Shown: piece after piece, positions 1 through 13,200 of the stretch
Layout of the letters: every line of letters begins with the position of its first letter
Position numbering within the stretch: position 1 is the first letter of the stretch
From: Ophioceras dolichostomum
Lineage: Eukaryota; Ascomycota; Sordariomycetes; Magnaporthales; Ophioceraceae
Assembly (NCBI GenBank): GCA_003049485.1
Contig: PYST01000177.1
Location: 19,350 to 83,349 of the forward strand
Reading direction: 5' to 3'
Length of the DNA: 64,000 nt
Position numbers and translations under genes: made by a program
Notes under the pieces: generated by a model
What the model was told of the DNA's origin: nothing
Seen by the model: only the letters and a program-made list of their open reading frames with translations
Databases searched by the model: none

Positions 1-3000
1 TAGCTCGCCGTCCTCCGACTTCATGGCGTCGACGATCTTCTGCCTCACAGTCTCGTCCATGCAGTCGAACCGGTTGTCGAGGCTATCAGTGTACACACCC
101 AGAGCGTCAGACGGCTTGAGGAAGGGCAGAGATGCGGCGGGCGCCTTCTTTCTTCCTGTTTGACGACGCAAATAAGTCAGCTCTTCTGTTATATGGTCAA
201 GCATTGTTGGAGGTGAGGCGGACAGTGGGGAGGCAAGTGTCTTACTGTTGTAGTCGGTGACCGCGAAAGCCGTCAGGTAGAACGCAGTCGTGCCGACAGA
301 CAAAGCCATGGCTGTGTCGTCCTTGAACTCCGTGTTGTTAATGAGAGCCCAGTTGTCGCGGATGAAGCACCGCCTCCAGATTATGCGGACAGCGTTTTTA
401 GCTTGCTCGCCGCGCAGCGTGAGCTGCACCACTCGTAAGGCGTTGAAGAAGGGATCATCCTCCAAATCGAAGCCCGGAGACTGCGGGTCCATCTTCAGAG
501 ACACCAGGGTGAGTAGGTCGACCAACGTGAGCGGTTCCAGGGCCTCGTGCCGCAGAAGCCGACCCATGCCATCCTCAAAGAAACGCAGGAGTGCCTTCTG
601 ATTCTTGGGAATGTTCGCGGAGTGAGACTCCATGGCGAGTTCCAGAGCGGCGGTCTCGTCCATGGCCATACTGATGGTCGGGAGGAGGAAGCCGTAGAGC
701 TTATCCTGGATCTTGATGACGGCGAGCTCGCGATCGACTTCCTGGATCCCATTAACAATTCTCGCCTCTTCTTCTTCATCGCGGATCGAGATCAGCTGAT
801 TCCTTGCCGGGCGGTTGGTCTGGGCGATTGGCGGCCTCTCTGCGAGGAGAGCAAGCTTCCCAAGACTGAGCTCGATCTTCTTGCTCCATAGTTTCTGCTC
901 GCGCTTCGAGCCGAGCTCGATGAGGGTCTCCGCGGCGTGGTCGATGTCCTTCTCCGCCTCGATGTCGTTGATCCACGAGATCTTGGAGAGCTCGGGTTTC
1001 GTGCGGAGGAACTTGGTGACGTAGTCCTTCTTCTGCTTGAACTCGAGAACAGCACGGATACCTTCATCGCGAAGGAGAATCTCGAAGACTGCGAATGCGA
1101 AGGCGTCCCCGTACCGGTCAAAGGCATTCGCCAGCTCCTCTTGCTTCTTCCGCGCGCGCTCCTTAACCTCCACAATCCTAAGCGCGGCGATGTCGCGGCT
1201 GAGGGCTAGCTTTTTGAGCGAGTTGACCTCCTCCACCATTAGCTCGGCCAGGGCGGTGGTGGACTCGTGCTTCTCAGCGACCGCGATGGCCTGACTCCAA
1301 AGCTTGAAGTCCTTGAGCTGCACGACCTTCTCATATCGGTCATGGCGGTACATCTTACGGCACTGCTCGCCATACTGTACCGTCTTCTGGTCGGTCTGCG
1401 TGGTAGTCCACCTCCCGTGCTCCAGCAGAGTGAGCAAATACAAGTCCGTGAGCGCCGGCAGGCGTTCGCGGATCGACTCGATGAGACCCGGATCCGGCGA
1501 TCCAGGCCCAGTGGTCTGTGGCGGATAGTACGTCGATAGCCACTTGTGGGCCAGCTCCATAAGCCGCTTCGCGTTGTTGGTGATAAAGTACGATGATGTC
1601 CAAGGCTCCCGCGGGAGGAACTCGTAGCCGGTGAGCAGCACGCCCTTGTCCAGCTTCTCCTCCTGGAGTCCGTAGAAGGGCATTTTCTTCATACGGTAGT
1701 CGAGTGCACCGTGCAGAGCCTCGTACTTGACCTGCATAGCCTCATATAGGAATCGAGTGATGCCGATGTCGTCCACCACTTGTCCCTGATACACATATTT
1801 GATGACCTCGTATGCCCAGGCCACAAACAGCTCCATCCGGCCGATGTCGTGAGTGAACCAGTGCCTTACCCGGTCCAGCTCTCCTTTGCTGGGGTTCAGA
1901 CTAGTCTTTTCGCGCTCGTGCATGTACTCGACGATCTCGGAGACGATGCTCTTCTTGTCGTCCGTAGCGCGGTCGGAGAGGAATTGCTCATGCAACTTCC
2001 AGACCTGGGCCGACACGTGCATCTTCTCGGCATTCCAGAGGAGGGCCCAGCGAGTTTTCTTGTCGAGGTCCACTTTGAGAGTGTTCAAGTGGAACATCAG
2101 GCGGTCAAGATAGCTTGTCCGAGTGCGGAGGTTGGATTCCAGCAGAGCAGGTACGTGGACGAGGTAAGGTGATTCCGAGGCGAGGATGTCGCCACTCAAC
2201 TGGATCGCTGCCCGACCAATCTCCCGGCTGGAGAAGTTCAGTCCTCGCGGCCCATCAAAGGACAAAGGATTGCCGTCCTTGATGCCGAAGAAGACTGCCT
2301 GCTCGAGCTTGCTCTTGGCGGTGATTTGGGGCGCTATATCTCCTCCGAAGCGGTCGATGTCGGTAATAGCAACGCGGACCACCCCGACACCGCGAACCGC
2401 GAGGATTGCGGCCGGGTTTTTCGTCCTGTGTCGGTGTGCCCGCGGGCCTTCATGGTCCTGGCCGTTTCCTAGCGGCTCCTCCAGGCCAGAACCGACGATC
2501 TCCAGGGTGTCCTGGTCCTGCAGGTCGATGACATCTTCGAATGCGGCGGGCGACGAGTTGGTTTCGTCCTGCAGCTGCGCGTCGGGAGACGCGACTGGTG
2601 TGGTGAGTGACGCAACGATCACGGCGCGATCGAACACAACAAACGCCACCAGTCCGGGATTTGGTGCGTAGAGTCGGGGCTTCGAGGACGCAAGCTTGGA
2701 TACGGGGCTAGAGTATGATGTGATGGGCCGCACCATGCCGATCGCCGCCGAATTCTGCTCGAGGACGACTTCGACAATCGCATAGGACGCGTTGGGCCTG
2801 CTGCCGAAGGTAATAAGGAGGAGCACATGCTGAGTCAACTCAGACTCGCCCGGCGCACTGGCATTGCTCAGCTGGCTCATCTGCGAGCTCTCGTACCTCT
2901 GCTCGAGCAGCTTCGGGGCGAACGCCACGTCCAGGACCTCGAAAGTCTCGAAAGATGCGGCGTGAAGGGTGGAAAGACGCTTCTGGAGACTGCGGATGAC

Positions 3001-4304
3001 CTCGTCACGTACGTCAACCTCAGCAAGCCCATCGTGATTTCCGCCCCTTGCAACCCTCCAGGCAGTGAGTTTGCCCTTGGCGGTTGCGGCCACGATGTTC
3101 CGTTCTCCCACTTTAGTGTGAGGCCCTGCTCTGACTGCCGCGAGGTCGCCCCGGACGGCCGATTGCTTGAGAACATGGCGGATGCTGCCCAGGAAACCAC
3201 CAGCCGCCTGCGCAAGCCCGCTGCGGAGGAACTGCACCGAGATGGCCGGGCGACCGTGGCCGTCTCTCACGCTCAAGTGAGCTAGCCTCCCGCTGCTGAA
3301 AGCCAGGATGAAGCCCGCAGTCTCGGCGTTGACGATCTGGATGACGTGCTCTCCCGAAAACATGCTAGGTATCGAGTCCTCCAGTCCGTTGCGTTGTTGG
3401 CGCATGAACGTGAGAGTCGCAGCGCTGGAGATTGACTCCCAATACGAGATTTTCCCGCTCACTGGCATGACAACGATCAGGCCAGGCTCGTCAGAAGATG
3501 CTGTAGGCGGGACGAGGGACCCGAGTGGTAGCGGGTCCGAGGAGTGTCGCGACGGGTAGTCGAGGTTGAAGACGAATGTTTCGGGGGATGGCGTGTTGAC
3601 TGTGTAAGGCCACACAAAGGCGTGGGTATGGGTAAGGCATAGCGCATGACCTGTAGACGAGTAGAGCGCGCCGTGCTGTCGGCCTAGCAGTTGAGCGAGA
3701 GAGAGGGGGGAGTCAGCACAGACGGCGTCATGCGACGAGTTCAGCGATCGAAACTACTCACTTGTAACATCTGCGCGGATTCTATCCGGCAGTGCTGGGA
3801 GCTTGCTAACGGTGTAGGCATTGTTTGTTGTCTGTGAAGGACGCAAGAATGTCAGCAAACGAGCGCAGCGCCCAGTGCACGCAAATGCGCAATGGATAGG
3901 TGGACGTCTCGATGGCAAGCAGAATCTCCAAAAACCCAGCGCCTAAATTTAGGGAGGTTATCACGAACCAAGACAACGCTTCCGTCTCCTTTGCTTATCC
4001 TCTCACCCGGCTTAGGCTTCTTAGACCTAACGCTGAGATCCTGTTTTGGCGTAGGAGCGCTCTCGAGTCGATCGTGCAGATGCTGTTGTTGTTGTTTCAC
4101 GGGGAGCTTCGCGACCTTGTCGGCTTTGACCTCGTGCATCTCGGGCGTCGCGTCTGGATTGACGAAAGTCTGCTCGCTCAGCGGGATACGCTGGCGCTTC
4201 GCCTTGGGCTGGATGATTAAGCTGTCGGAGCTCGAGGGTCGCTGTCGGCGGCGGCTCCGGGTCGCTGTGGCCGGGCCGCCGTCGTTCACCGATGCTGAAA
4301 ACAT
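1..4304 (-). CDS. NUP133: Nucleoporin Nup133 (nuclear pore outer ring), C-terminus off the left edge
   Basis: Scaffold nucleoporin of the Y-shaped (Nup107-160/Nup84) complex. The family has an N-terminal beta-propeller and a long alpha-solenoid. Read on the minus strand, exon 1 is 4304-3969, exon 2 is 3831-3762 and exon 3 runs from 3683 past base 1. The introns (137 and 78 bp) keep frame, and exon 3 is open to the edge. The start at 4304 begins MFSASVNDGG and is followed by a basic stretch with the fungal Nup133 signature QPKAKRQRIPLSEQTFVNP. Propeller-type sequence follows (HALCLTHTHAFVWPYT), then an acidic helical solenoid. The last residues in the window include FYLTAFAVTDYN and DALGVYTDSLDNRFDC. 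About 1363 codons are present, close to the usual fungal length, so little is missing. The first donor is GTTCGT, slightly unusual. Family assignment rests on recognised motifs. Confidence 0.85.
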
Positions 4305-6424
4305 GACGACGGGATGGAAGCTGATGAGGATGGGGATGGGGATGGACGGAACGTGCCGGAGTCGCGACGGGGCATGAGAAAGGAAATGCGAATGCAACAA
4401 CAATGCTTCTTAATCGTAAATCATGGCCATGTGATGAAGCAACCGAATGACGATGAAAAAATGCCGCCCTAGCAATTCTCTGTGAATTGGGCAGTTGCTT
4501 CCTCTGGTTTCGAGCGATGGCCTCATCAATCGATTGGGTCTTGTTGACTTTGGGCAAAAAAATCCCAGGTCCCGTACCGGTGGGTACCGACGTACACGAC
4601 GCTGATTGGCTGATCGGTGCAGGCTTGACGCATGCCAGCAAACCAAAAGTCTGGCGCAAAGAGCTTCCCCAGAAACAGACAAACACGTGACCTGTACCAC
4701 GTAGACGGAATGCAAACGGCATGGACAGTGACAGCACAGCTCTACATCCGCTTATCTATTGTGAAAGTCATTTATTGCAATGCTGTCACTCAGCCATGGA
4801 TTGATGTGTGATGAAATGTGAATTGCTGAGGTACCGTCCGACCAGTGTAGCTGTTTGATGTCATTAAAGCTGACATGGACTCAATGCGACTCTGAATTTT
4901 CAGCCCTCACCGATTTGACCAGCCGCCGACGACTGTGGATAAGATATTCACCTTCAGCACCAACAGAATAGACTCCGGACCTGAGTACCTCGACCAACCG
5001 AGCCGAAGCCCTCGCCCCCGATGTTTCAAACTACTCACAACTCGTTGGAGGATCTCTTTAACGATAGCCTGCACTGAACCCTTAACGGCGCATACAATAT
5101 CGGTCGGTAACGTTGATGTACTGGGTGTAGTTCGTCGAACGGTGTGATGGCCAGGGACCTCGTGGGTACCTCCAGTAAGGCGATCAACAGGAACATTTTT
5201 CGATATGCATATCTCCCTTGTAGCTCTCGCACCTCAACTTATTGTAGCTCCACCTATCCCTCTTGGGATCGAGCAGGATGGTCGAGATTCTGTGGCCACA
5301 AGTTACACCGAGTGATGCACTTGACGGGGGCCCGAGTAAGCCATGCTGTGGGTAGCCGGGCGAGGATCGGAACAGCTACCAGAAATCAAATTTCATGATC
5401 GAAGGCATGGAACCTCGTCGCAGACTTTAGAAGCCAAATGATGCCGCCGTTTTTGCCTCAAGGTTTTTGGAGGTCCAATTGCAAGCGGTGGTGGTGACAG
5501 AGGGGCCCGTAAACGGCCAGAGGTCTCAGCTAACACTGTGCCATTACGTTAGCAAGGTGTTTCTGAAGGCCCCCAGTCTCTAGCGCGGTGGGCAAATTGA
5601 TAGACTGTGGTCGGCCCCTGCGTCCAGCGCACACTTCCACAAGCATCCCTCAACTGTTCGTTCGTCAACTGATCCTCAATACATCATTGATGCTGCATTA
5701 TTGAGGCATCGATGCTTGATCCTTGATCTTTTATCTTCCTCTACCTACCTGACCTAGTATCTACCATCCTCATCCTCGACCTCTCACAGAATAGCCTCAT
5801 CTGTCTCAGTGTGAGCTGAGCCCCTCCGGACAGAGAGAACTGCGGCAGTTTTCATCTTACCTCCAAGCACCGACCTTGCTTGTGACAACGGCCGAGACAA
5901 AGTTTCGTTTGTCTTCCACCACCAGCAGCACGCGTCCGGACGTGTTGGGATTGTAGCGGCCAAGTCTACATTGGTCGCACTTCAGTGGTCACAGAGCCAG
6001 AGCAGCCCACCACCTCCGCCGACCGCGAACTTGCAGCAACATCTATCTGTACACCCGCCGTCACAGTTACTGCACCAGCTCCAGTTCAACCGCCTCTGTT
6101 TGGGCGACTTTAAGTGGACGCTCCCTCTCGTCCCCTTCCCAGCAGCGCCTCTCTCACATTCCCTCGCTCAAACACGCAACAACCTATCTCACCCCGCCCA
6201 ATCTTTCCGAGCCTAGAAGAGCATGGTTTTGGCGACAACCTAAACGGCCTGCCTACCTACCTTCGCCTTTTCGGGTTTTGTTTCACCCATATATAATACA
6301 TCAGTTATTCTGCTCTCCTGCCCCACTCTCCTAGCTCCAATCGTCTTGCCAGCCTCCACCAGTCAACGACAGCACGAGCCTCATCCGGCAATCTTGCTTG
6401 CCTTCGCTCCGCACCAGCATAAGC
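4305..6424. promoter_or_regulatory. Divergent intergenic region between NUP133 and the CCCH gene
   Basis: About 2.1 kb between two divergently transcribed genes. It should hold the NUP133 promoter (left) and the promoter plus long 5' leader of the CCCH gene (right). The part from about 5690 to 6420 is strongly pyrimidine- and proline-codon-rich (many CTC, CCA and CTACCTACC tracts), typical of fungal transcribed leaders. Short ORFs here lack splice continuity or recognisable protein features. I see no RNA gene or repeat element. Confidence 0.4.
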
Positions 6425-8779
6425 ATGGCCCGGTATTTGGACGACGACGAAAAGCAGCCATCGGGCATAGCCTCAGTGGTATCGCCTCCGGGCGGAATCC
6501 ACAGCCTTCTGTTTGGAAACCCTCAACAGCACCAGACTCAACAGCAGCAGCCACAGCCGCCACCTGGCATGATGCTGCCTAACCACCATACGCAGTCGTC
6601 CATGGGCCATGCGTCCCAGACGATAACGACTCTGGCCAAAGATTTGGATCAGCAACTCGGGCATTACCAGGCTGCCCTGCAGAACTTTCGGGACACCGAC
6701 CGCTCCCGAGATGAAATGATCACGCACCTCATCCGACAGTATCAGGACCTGCTTGGATTGTACAAGAAGAAATGTGATGACTTCGAACAAGAGCGCATGT
6801 CTCTGGGCATGTGGCAGCGAGAGAATAGTAGCCTGCTGAAGCAGGTTAGCGAGCTTAAACTAGCCAATGTGAGTATTGCTTTGTTTCGTTTGATGTTGAT
6901 CATCCCACCCATCATTGAAGGTGGCCGACAACCTCGTTTTGCTTGCCTGCCCAAGAACGGCAAGAGTGGCAGGTTAAGAGCTCATGAAGCTATCCACTTC
7001 AGGTCGGGCAGGCCCCAGGCAGCTTCGGTAGCAGCTGTCAGCCACCACCACCAACCAGCCACCATGAACTCCCAATGCCCCTGCTCCGCTCTTGCTCATG
7101 ACCCCCAATATACTATGTACCTTTGCCAATGATGGCCGTTGAAGGACATTATGTGTCGACCAGCTTGCTGAACTATCTGGACATTGGTATGCACAGGAAT
7201 CCAACCCATTAGTCTTCGTCATTATTGACGGTGATGGCGCCGTCTTCCGAGATGACCTCCTTTGTCGGGGTGAAGAGGGCGGTGCCCAGGCAGCCTATCA
7301 GCTCCTGATCGAAGTCAAGAAGCATGTTAAAGCGACTTACCCCGACCAACCCGTCGAGGACTGGACCATCATGGTCCAAGTGGTCATTAACCTGGAAGGT
7401 CTTGCGAGGGCTCTGCACGCCTCAGGCATCCTCCAGGATGGCCTTAATCAGTTCACTGCTTTCGCCCGCGCCTTTGGCCAGGCTAACTGTGCGTTATCGT
7501 TCCTTCCTTTATACAATTGCCATTCCCTTGTGGCCGTTCGAGTGCCCGATTGTTTGATTTCCTACCTACCCAGGTACCTACCCAGGCACCTACCTAGGTA
7601 CTCCGCACGATGCACTACCTACCGATGGCAACTGTCCCTGTCAGTCCCTGTCAGTGCTGTGAGTGCTGCAAGTGCTAACACATGTGCCCCGACTTCGTCC
7701 CAACAGCTCTTTTCTCGTTCATCGATGTTGGCACCGGAAAGGAGCGTGCAGACCACAAGATTCGCGAGACGCTCCGGGTCATGATCCGCCTGACCCAGTG
7801 CAGACATGTTATTTTTGGTCCCTGCCACGACAACGGTTATCTTCCAGTGTTGGAGCCGTACAAGCGGGACCCGGTCATCGGCAATAAGCTCAGCCTGCTC
7901 GAGACCACTCCGGCACTTGGCGGATTCATCCAGCTCGGCCTGCGCCGTGCCAACTTCCCGCTCGTGTTCCGATCTGAGCAGCTTCCTCGCAACCACGTAC
8001 TCATGCGGAACGGCTCGCTGCCGACCACCGCTCCACCGCCGATGGTCTCGCCGTTCCTCATGAGAACCACTACCGAGGACGTCTCCCTCCATGCTGCTCA
8101 GGCCGCCCAGGCCATCTCAGCCCTAAAAATTATGCCTCCCCCGAAGGTTACGTCGGCTCCTCCGCAGCCGCAGGCCCAGGTTCAGCCGCCGCCTCCTCCA
8201 GCCCCTATTCAAGCCCCGGTGCAGCAACCTTCGCCGACGCTGCCGCTGCAGCAGCAACCGCAAAACACCATCGTCACTATCAACGCGTCCAGCTACGCGA
8301 CGGCGGGCAAAACAGCCCCTGCGATCGTCGCGTCGAAGACCATCAACATCGCCGCCAAGAAGCCCCCGCCTCCTCAGAAGTTCTACTACCTCAACGCGTC
8401 GTCGGAGCGCATCGACGAGGAGTTGCCGCGGCCGATGGCGCTCGCCGAGAAGCGCTACAAGGACAAGCGCGAGAAGAACGGACGCAACTTCTGCAACGAC
8501 TTCCACCTTCGCGGGTACTGCGCCGAAGAGGAATACTGCAAGTACGAGCACGGCGACCCGCTCCCGCCCAACGAGATCCTCATCCAGCAGCACCGTGCTC
8601 GGGGCACGTACTGTGAGGACGGAACCGACTGTGAGGACTTCGACTGCTACTACTCGCACCACTGTCGATTCGGACGGGACTGCGGTATGGGTTACAAGTG
8701 CAAGTTCAACGACACACACCACATGGATCTGGTATATTTTCCTCTGAACCCGGTACAACCAGCACAACCAAACATCTGA
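6425..8779 (+). CDS. CCCH zinc-finger protein with N-terminal coiled coil and NYN/PIN-like (DUF7923-type) domain
   Basis: Three exons, 6425-6868, 7197-7488 and 7707-8779, give 602 residues, and both junctions preserve frame. Residues 60-148 are a charged coiled coil (LGLYKKKCDDFEQERMSLG). Residues 150-340 hold a fold opening with FVIIDGDGAVF and later HVIFGPCHDNGYLPVLEPY. The acidic residue at the end of the first strand and the late HDNG motif resemble NYN/PIN ribonucleases. This matches the fungal DUF7923 + CCCH family. A Pro/Gln-rich linker follows. Residues 505-590 carry a canonical CX8CX5CX3H finger (RNFCNDFHLRGYC then CKYEH) and two less regular Cys/His clusters. Likely an RNA-binding, possibly RNA-cleaving, regulator. 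The first intron (328 bp) is long and could hide a small exon. The start gives MARYLDDDEKQ; an in-frame upstream ATG at 6398 is possible but lies in leader-like sequence. Confidence 0.8.
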
Positions 8780-10217
8780 ATGCAGAAAGGATAGAAAAGA
8801 GACTGACCGATGAAAATTCCACGACAACAGCGCAAGGCAGTCAAGGTCTACGAGGACGGACACAAGGACCAGCTCTAGTCAAGGGGGCGAAACGACGAAA
8901 CACACAAGATCAGACAAGAGACTTTTAAAGAAAGCAACGAAAAAAACACCATGTATCAGAACAAAAAAGATTGCTCTATCTCTACCACATGCTAACATTT
9001 TGGGGGAAGGGAAGGGGAGGAAATACGTTTGTGGTTGTGAAAGATTGTGAACCTGTGGTGTTATTTTTGTTATCTAGGTGGGAGGGCTAAGATGTATGTG
9101 CGTGGTGCGTGGTGCTTTACAGCGGATTGGAGGAGACCTAAGAGGAGAGGGTCGGACGGACTCGTCGGGGGACAAAACAACAGATTGATAGTAGATGAAG
9201 CGGTGATTTTTGTTGGGGGAGTGAGTGGTTGACTGAGGTTTTACGGTGATGTGAGGAAGGATGGGGAGCGCAGCACAAACGAGCCAGTGAACTTGCCTGG
9301 CGATGGATGTTCTTCTCCTTGATCTTTTAACAGAGATCTTGGGATTCGACACTCTATCTACACCCTCTTATTTTTTCATCTGATCCCTTCTTTGCTAGCT
9401 ACGTAGGTCGGTCGACGAGGTACCTAGTTAGGTGGTTGAGGGGTCTCGAAACGGCCTTCCTTCTACGACAGCCAAATACCGAGTTCTATCTACCTACCAC
9501 TTGATGGCCTGGTCCACTGGCTCTTCTCTATCCTGAGTATTTGATACCACTCAGCAACGCAACAATTTTAGGCAGGAGGGGATTCCTAATCTAATATCAT
9601 ATCGGTCTAGGCTGGGAACTGGTTGGCACACAGATATCTTCTTCCCCCTACAGGGAGAGAGCCTTTTCGAAAGATAACTTCTGTATATAGCTAACTTTCT
9701 GACTACCTACGTATAGAGAGTGATACATCAAGAGAGCGTCGACCACACGCCCCAGGCGTATGATATCCATGATATCCGTCCGTCCAGTCATGTCAGACTC
9801 GTTGACCGGTGTGCCCCTTGTCAACCACCACATAACCGTCAAACAGCAAACCCAAACAGATGAAAGAAAAGACATGTCCATAAGGCCTGCGGTGCCAGCA
9901 GACAGGCGAGTGCTAGAAATAGCCCCGGTCGATTCCTGACAATAACTCCAACGCCTCGCTTGAAGTTTAGGTATCCAAGCTCAACCCGCTCCCCGAGAGA
10001 TCGATCCAGACTAACTCGTTGAAACAAGACAAGATATAGAATAACATGTAAGAAAGAGAGTAGGTAGGAAAGAGTTGTAACAATCTGATGGATACTAAGA
10101 AAAAAACAGAGAACGTAACAAAGGAAAATGAAAAAGAGAGGGAGAGAGAAGGGTGCGTCGAAGAAGGAAAAAAAGCAAGGAGAGAGAGAAACGAGAACAA
10201 ACAGCCCACGTACAGCC
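8780..10217. other. Convergent 3' intergenic region
   Basis: About 1.4 kb between the ends of two convergent genes. It contains A-rich and T-rich 3'-UTR-like sequence (AAAAAACACC near 8941, TTTTTGTTA near 9063) and TAGGTACCTAGTTAGG tracts near 9405-9435. No ORF has coding character and I see no structured element. Terminators or poly(A) sites for both genes must lie here, but I cannot place them. Confidence 0.4.
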
Positions 10218-13200
10218 CTACTGCAGCAAGCTACCATTCTCCATCATATCCTTGAACCTATCATCCGGCTCCACGAACCTGTACCCTTCGCCCCTCACAA
10301 CGCGATCGACCTCCTCCCTGACAAAGGGATACACATCCTTCCACGCGTTCCTCCCCATCCAGCAGTCGAGGTGTCCGTACCCAGGCACGAGCCTCCTCTT
10401 GTACAACTGCTGCCCACCCGCGCCCGGAGCCGCCAGCCTGGTGGTCGTCGACGACGACCCGGAGGCATCCGAAAGCGCGGGGCTACCGCCGCCACCAGCA
10501 GCGGTTGCAGCAGCACCAGCGGGAGCACTACCACCAAGCACAGGCGTCACCGCAGGACTGGCCGGCGCCGACCTCGTCACAAACTGATCGCACAGGCTCT
10601 CATACGTCCTCTCCGTCGCCTCCACCGACAACACCGCATTGTCCCTCCCCACAAACAGCAGGAACGGTACCCCCCTCAGCCTCTCCACGTTCTCCCTCGT
10701 CGTCAGCACGTCGTACAGCGGCGCGTTGCCCATCACGTGCCCCTCGCGGCCCATCCTCATCAACAGATTCAGGCACCGCATGTTCACGCCCCCAAAGAAC
10801 CGGTCGATCTGCCGGTGCGTGGCCTCGTTCAGGTTGCGGTGGTTCCAGCACCGGCCGAACACCAGGGAGCAGCGGTGGCAGGAGGCGTTGTTGCAGATCT
10901 CGCGGCGCTCGTCCGGGTAGAAGCGCAGGAGCTGGTTGAGGAGGCGCTGCGTGTACGTGTCGTGCGCGGAGGTCGAGCACGAGAACCAGTTGCCGGCCGC
11001 GAGGTTGTAGAGGCGGTCGGCCGGGACGGGGCCGAGGCGGGCCTTGGCCATGTTGAGCGTGTTCCAGATGGGGTTCATGAATACCTGGGAGCAGGTCACG
11101 CCGGAGATCCAGTGCGAGGGGATGGTGCCGTCGAGGAGGCCGGAGGCGAAGGCGACGGAGCCCATGCAGTGCGCTATGGTGTATATCTTTGCAGGAGGCG
11201 AATCAGGGGGTGATCCCGGGAGGTGGTCGTTGTCCGGGTAGTTCTTGCGGATGAACTCGAGGCACGCGCGCAGGTCCCGCCGCGCGTCGAACGTCGTCCA
11301 GCTGTTCTCGGCGATGACGAGCTGGCCGATGCGGTGCACGGTGACGAAGACGCGGTAGCCGGCGCGCGTGAAGTAGTTGACCGCGTTGAAGGGGATGGTG
11401 GGCAGGGCGAAGATCTGGTGGTCGACGGCGGCGCCGGGGATCATGAACAGGTTCCGCACGGGGATTGGAAGAGTAGAACTGCCGTGGGGTAAGGGCTCGG
11501 GCTCCCACATGTGCAGGCGGGTGAAGACGCCGTCCGAGGCGCAGATGGGGAATGTTTTCGTCGGGGGGGTGTCGTTGATGAAGCCGGTGTAGGACTGGGA
11601 CGGGTACTGCAGCGGGGTCAGGGGCGCGAGGAAGAGAGAGAGGGACTTGCGCGCGAAGTAGGTCATGAAGCTGGCGGCGGAGAGGGCCTTCTTGAGGAGG
11701 GAGCTGCCCGTGGGCGTCATGGTGAGGATCTCGGAGGCGAAGTCGCCGGGCTGGATGTGCATGATGCCCCTCGCCACGATGGCCTCGCGGTGCGGGTCGT
11801 CGTGCCGGTTGGTGACGGTCACGTACAGCGTGCTGGTCGAGCGCCAGAACTGGACGGGCGCGAGGGCCACGGACGAGTCGACCACCTTGTAGCCGTGGAA
11901 GTGCAGAATGTGGCCGTTGACGCCCTTCATGTCGAAGTCGTACGTCAGGTTCCGCGTGCCGGGCGCCTTGTGGTCGACCAAAAACAGACCGAAGTCCCCC
12001 CGCTTCACCATGAAGGGGGATCCCGGGATGGTGGGGCATACGAAGGTCCCCGTCAGCATGCCGCGGTGCTCCGGGTCCTTGACGATGGCACCCGTGTTGA
12101 AGGCCTGCACGCTGAGGAAGAACCGGGCGGACTCGCAGAGGGCTTTTGCGGAGCGGTAGGCCAGCTCATAGGCCTCGCGCTTGTCGTCGCGCAGGCCCGG
12201 GTCGTTGTGCAGGAAGCCGGACATGACCTCGGTGAAGCCGAAGCCGGACGCGCGCACGGCCTCGGCCCTGGTGATGACGTGCGCCGCGGCGTCGATGCTG
12301 TCGAACTCGGCGAACGTGGGCGAGCGCCGCTGCGGCCGGAGCCCCCGCACGATGGCCATCTCGCCGGCCAGGTCGGACTCCCTGCGGTCGTGGGGGCGGT
12401 GGGACGGCTTGTCGAACAGGTCGAGTATCTTGTTGCGGCTGCGGTCGATGGACCAGCCCTTCTCGTCGGCGTACAGGGCCACGCAGCGCTCGGCGAGGGC
12501 GGCGATGGTGGCGAAGGGGTTGACGCCCAGGGCGGTGGGGATCAGGGCGCCGTCGGCCACGATCAGGCCCTTGTGCACCTCGGAGCCGGAGGACCCCGTG
12601 AAGACCTCGCCGCGGTGGTTCGTGACGCCCGTGGCGCCTGTGTTGTCCCGCGCGATGCTGGCGCCGCCGATCGGGTGCACCGTCACCTGCTGCTCGCCCA
12701 TCAGGGCGAAGAAGGGGTTCTGCACCAGCGTGCCGCCCACCGAGTGCGTCGCCCTCGCCAGCAGGTTGTTGAGGTATCTGACGTGCCCGCTGCGGCCCAC
12801 GCCCAGGAACTCCAGCACGGGCCGGTCGTCCTGGAGCGTCAGCACCGCCTGGTTGCTGTCGTGCGACATGATCAGGTACACCTGCGTGCGCTCGATGGCG
12901 CCGGGGCCGAAGTAGGGGCCGAACAGGCGGGACCCCCACTTGGCCAGCGCGGCCCTCGACTGCTGCATCACGTTCTCGACCGTCGAGTCGCTCGCAGGGG
13001 GAGGGCGCTTGCCGGGCATCAGCTCCAGCATGGCCTGGAACAGCCGGGCCAGCGCGTGCGGGATGACGCCCTCCTCGATCACGAAGCCGTTCAGGGGGTT
13101 GTCGTGGCCGGCGCGGTTGTCGATGATGCCAGTGATGCAGGGCCCCACCGGGTTGTAGGGGGTCGGGTAGGGGCGGCCGATGGCGTTGACGGTCTCGTCG

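Noticed and set aside
8123..8863. 246-codon minus-strand ORF over the CCCH gene
   Set aside because: Val/Leu/Arg-rich antisense shadow of the zinc-finger coding exon.
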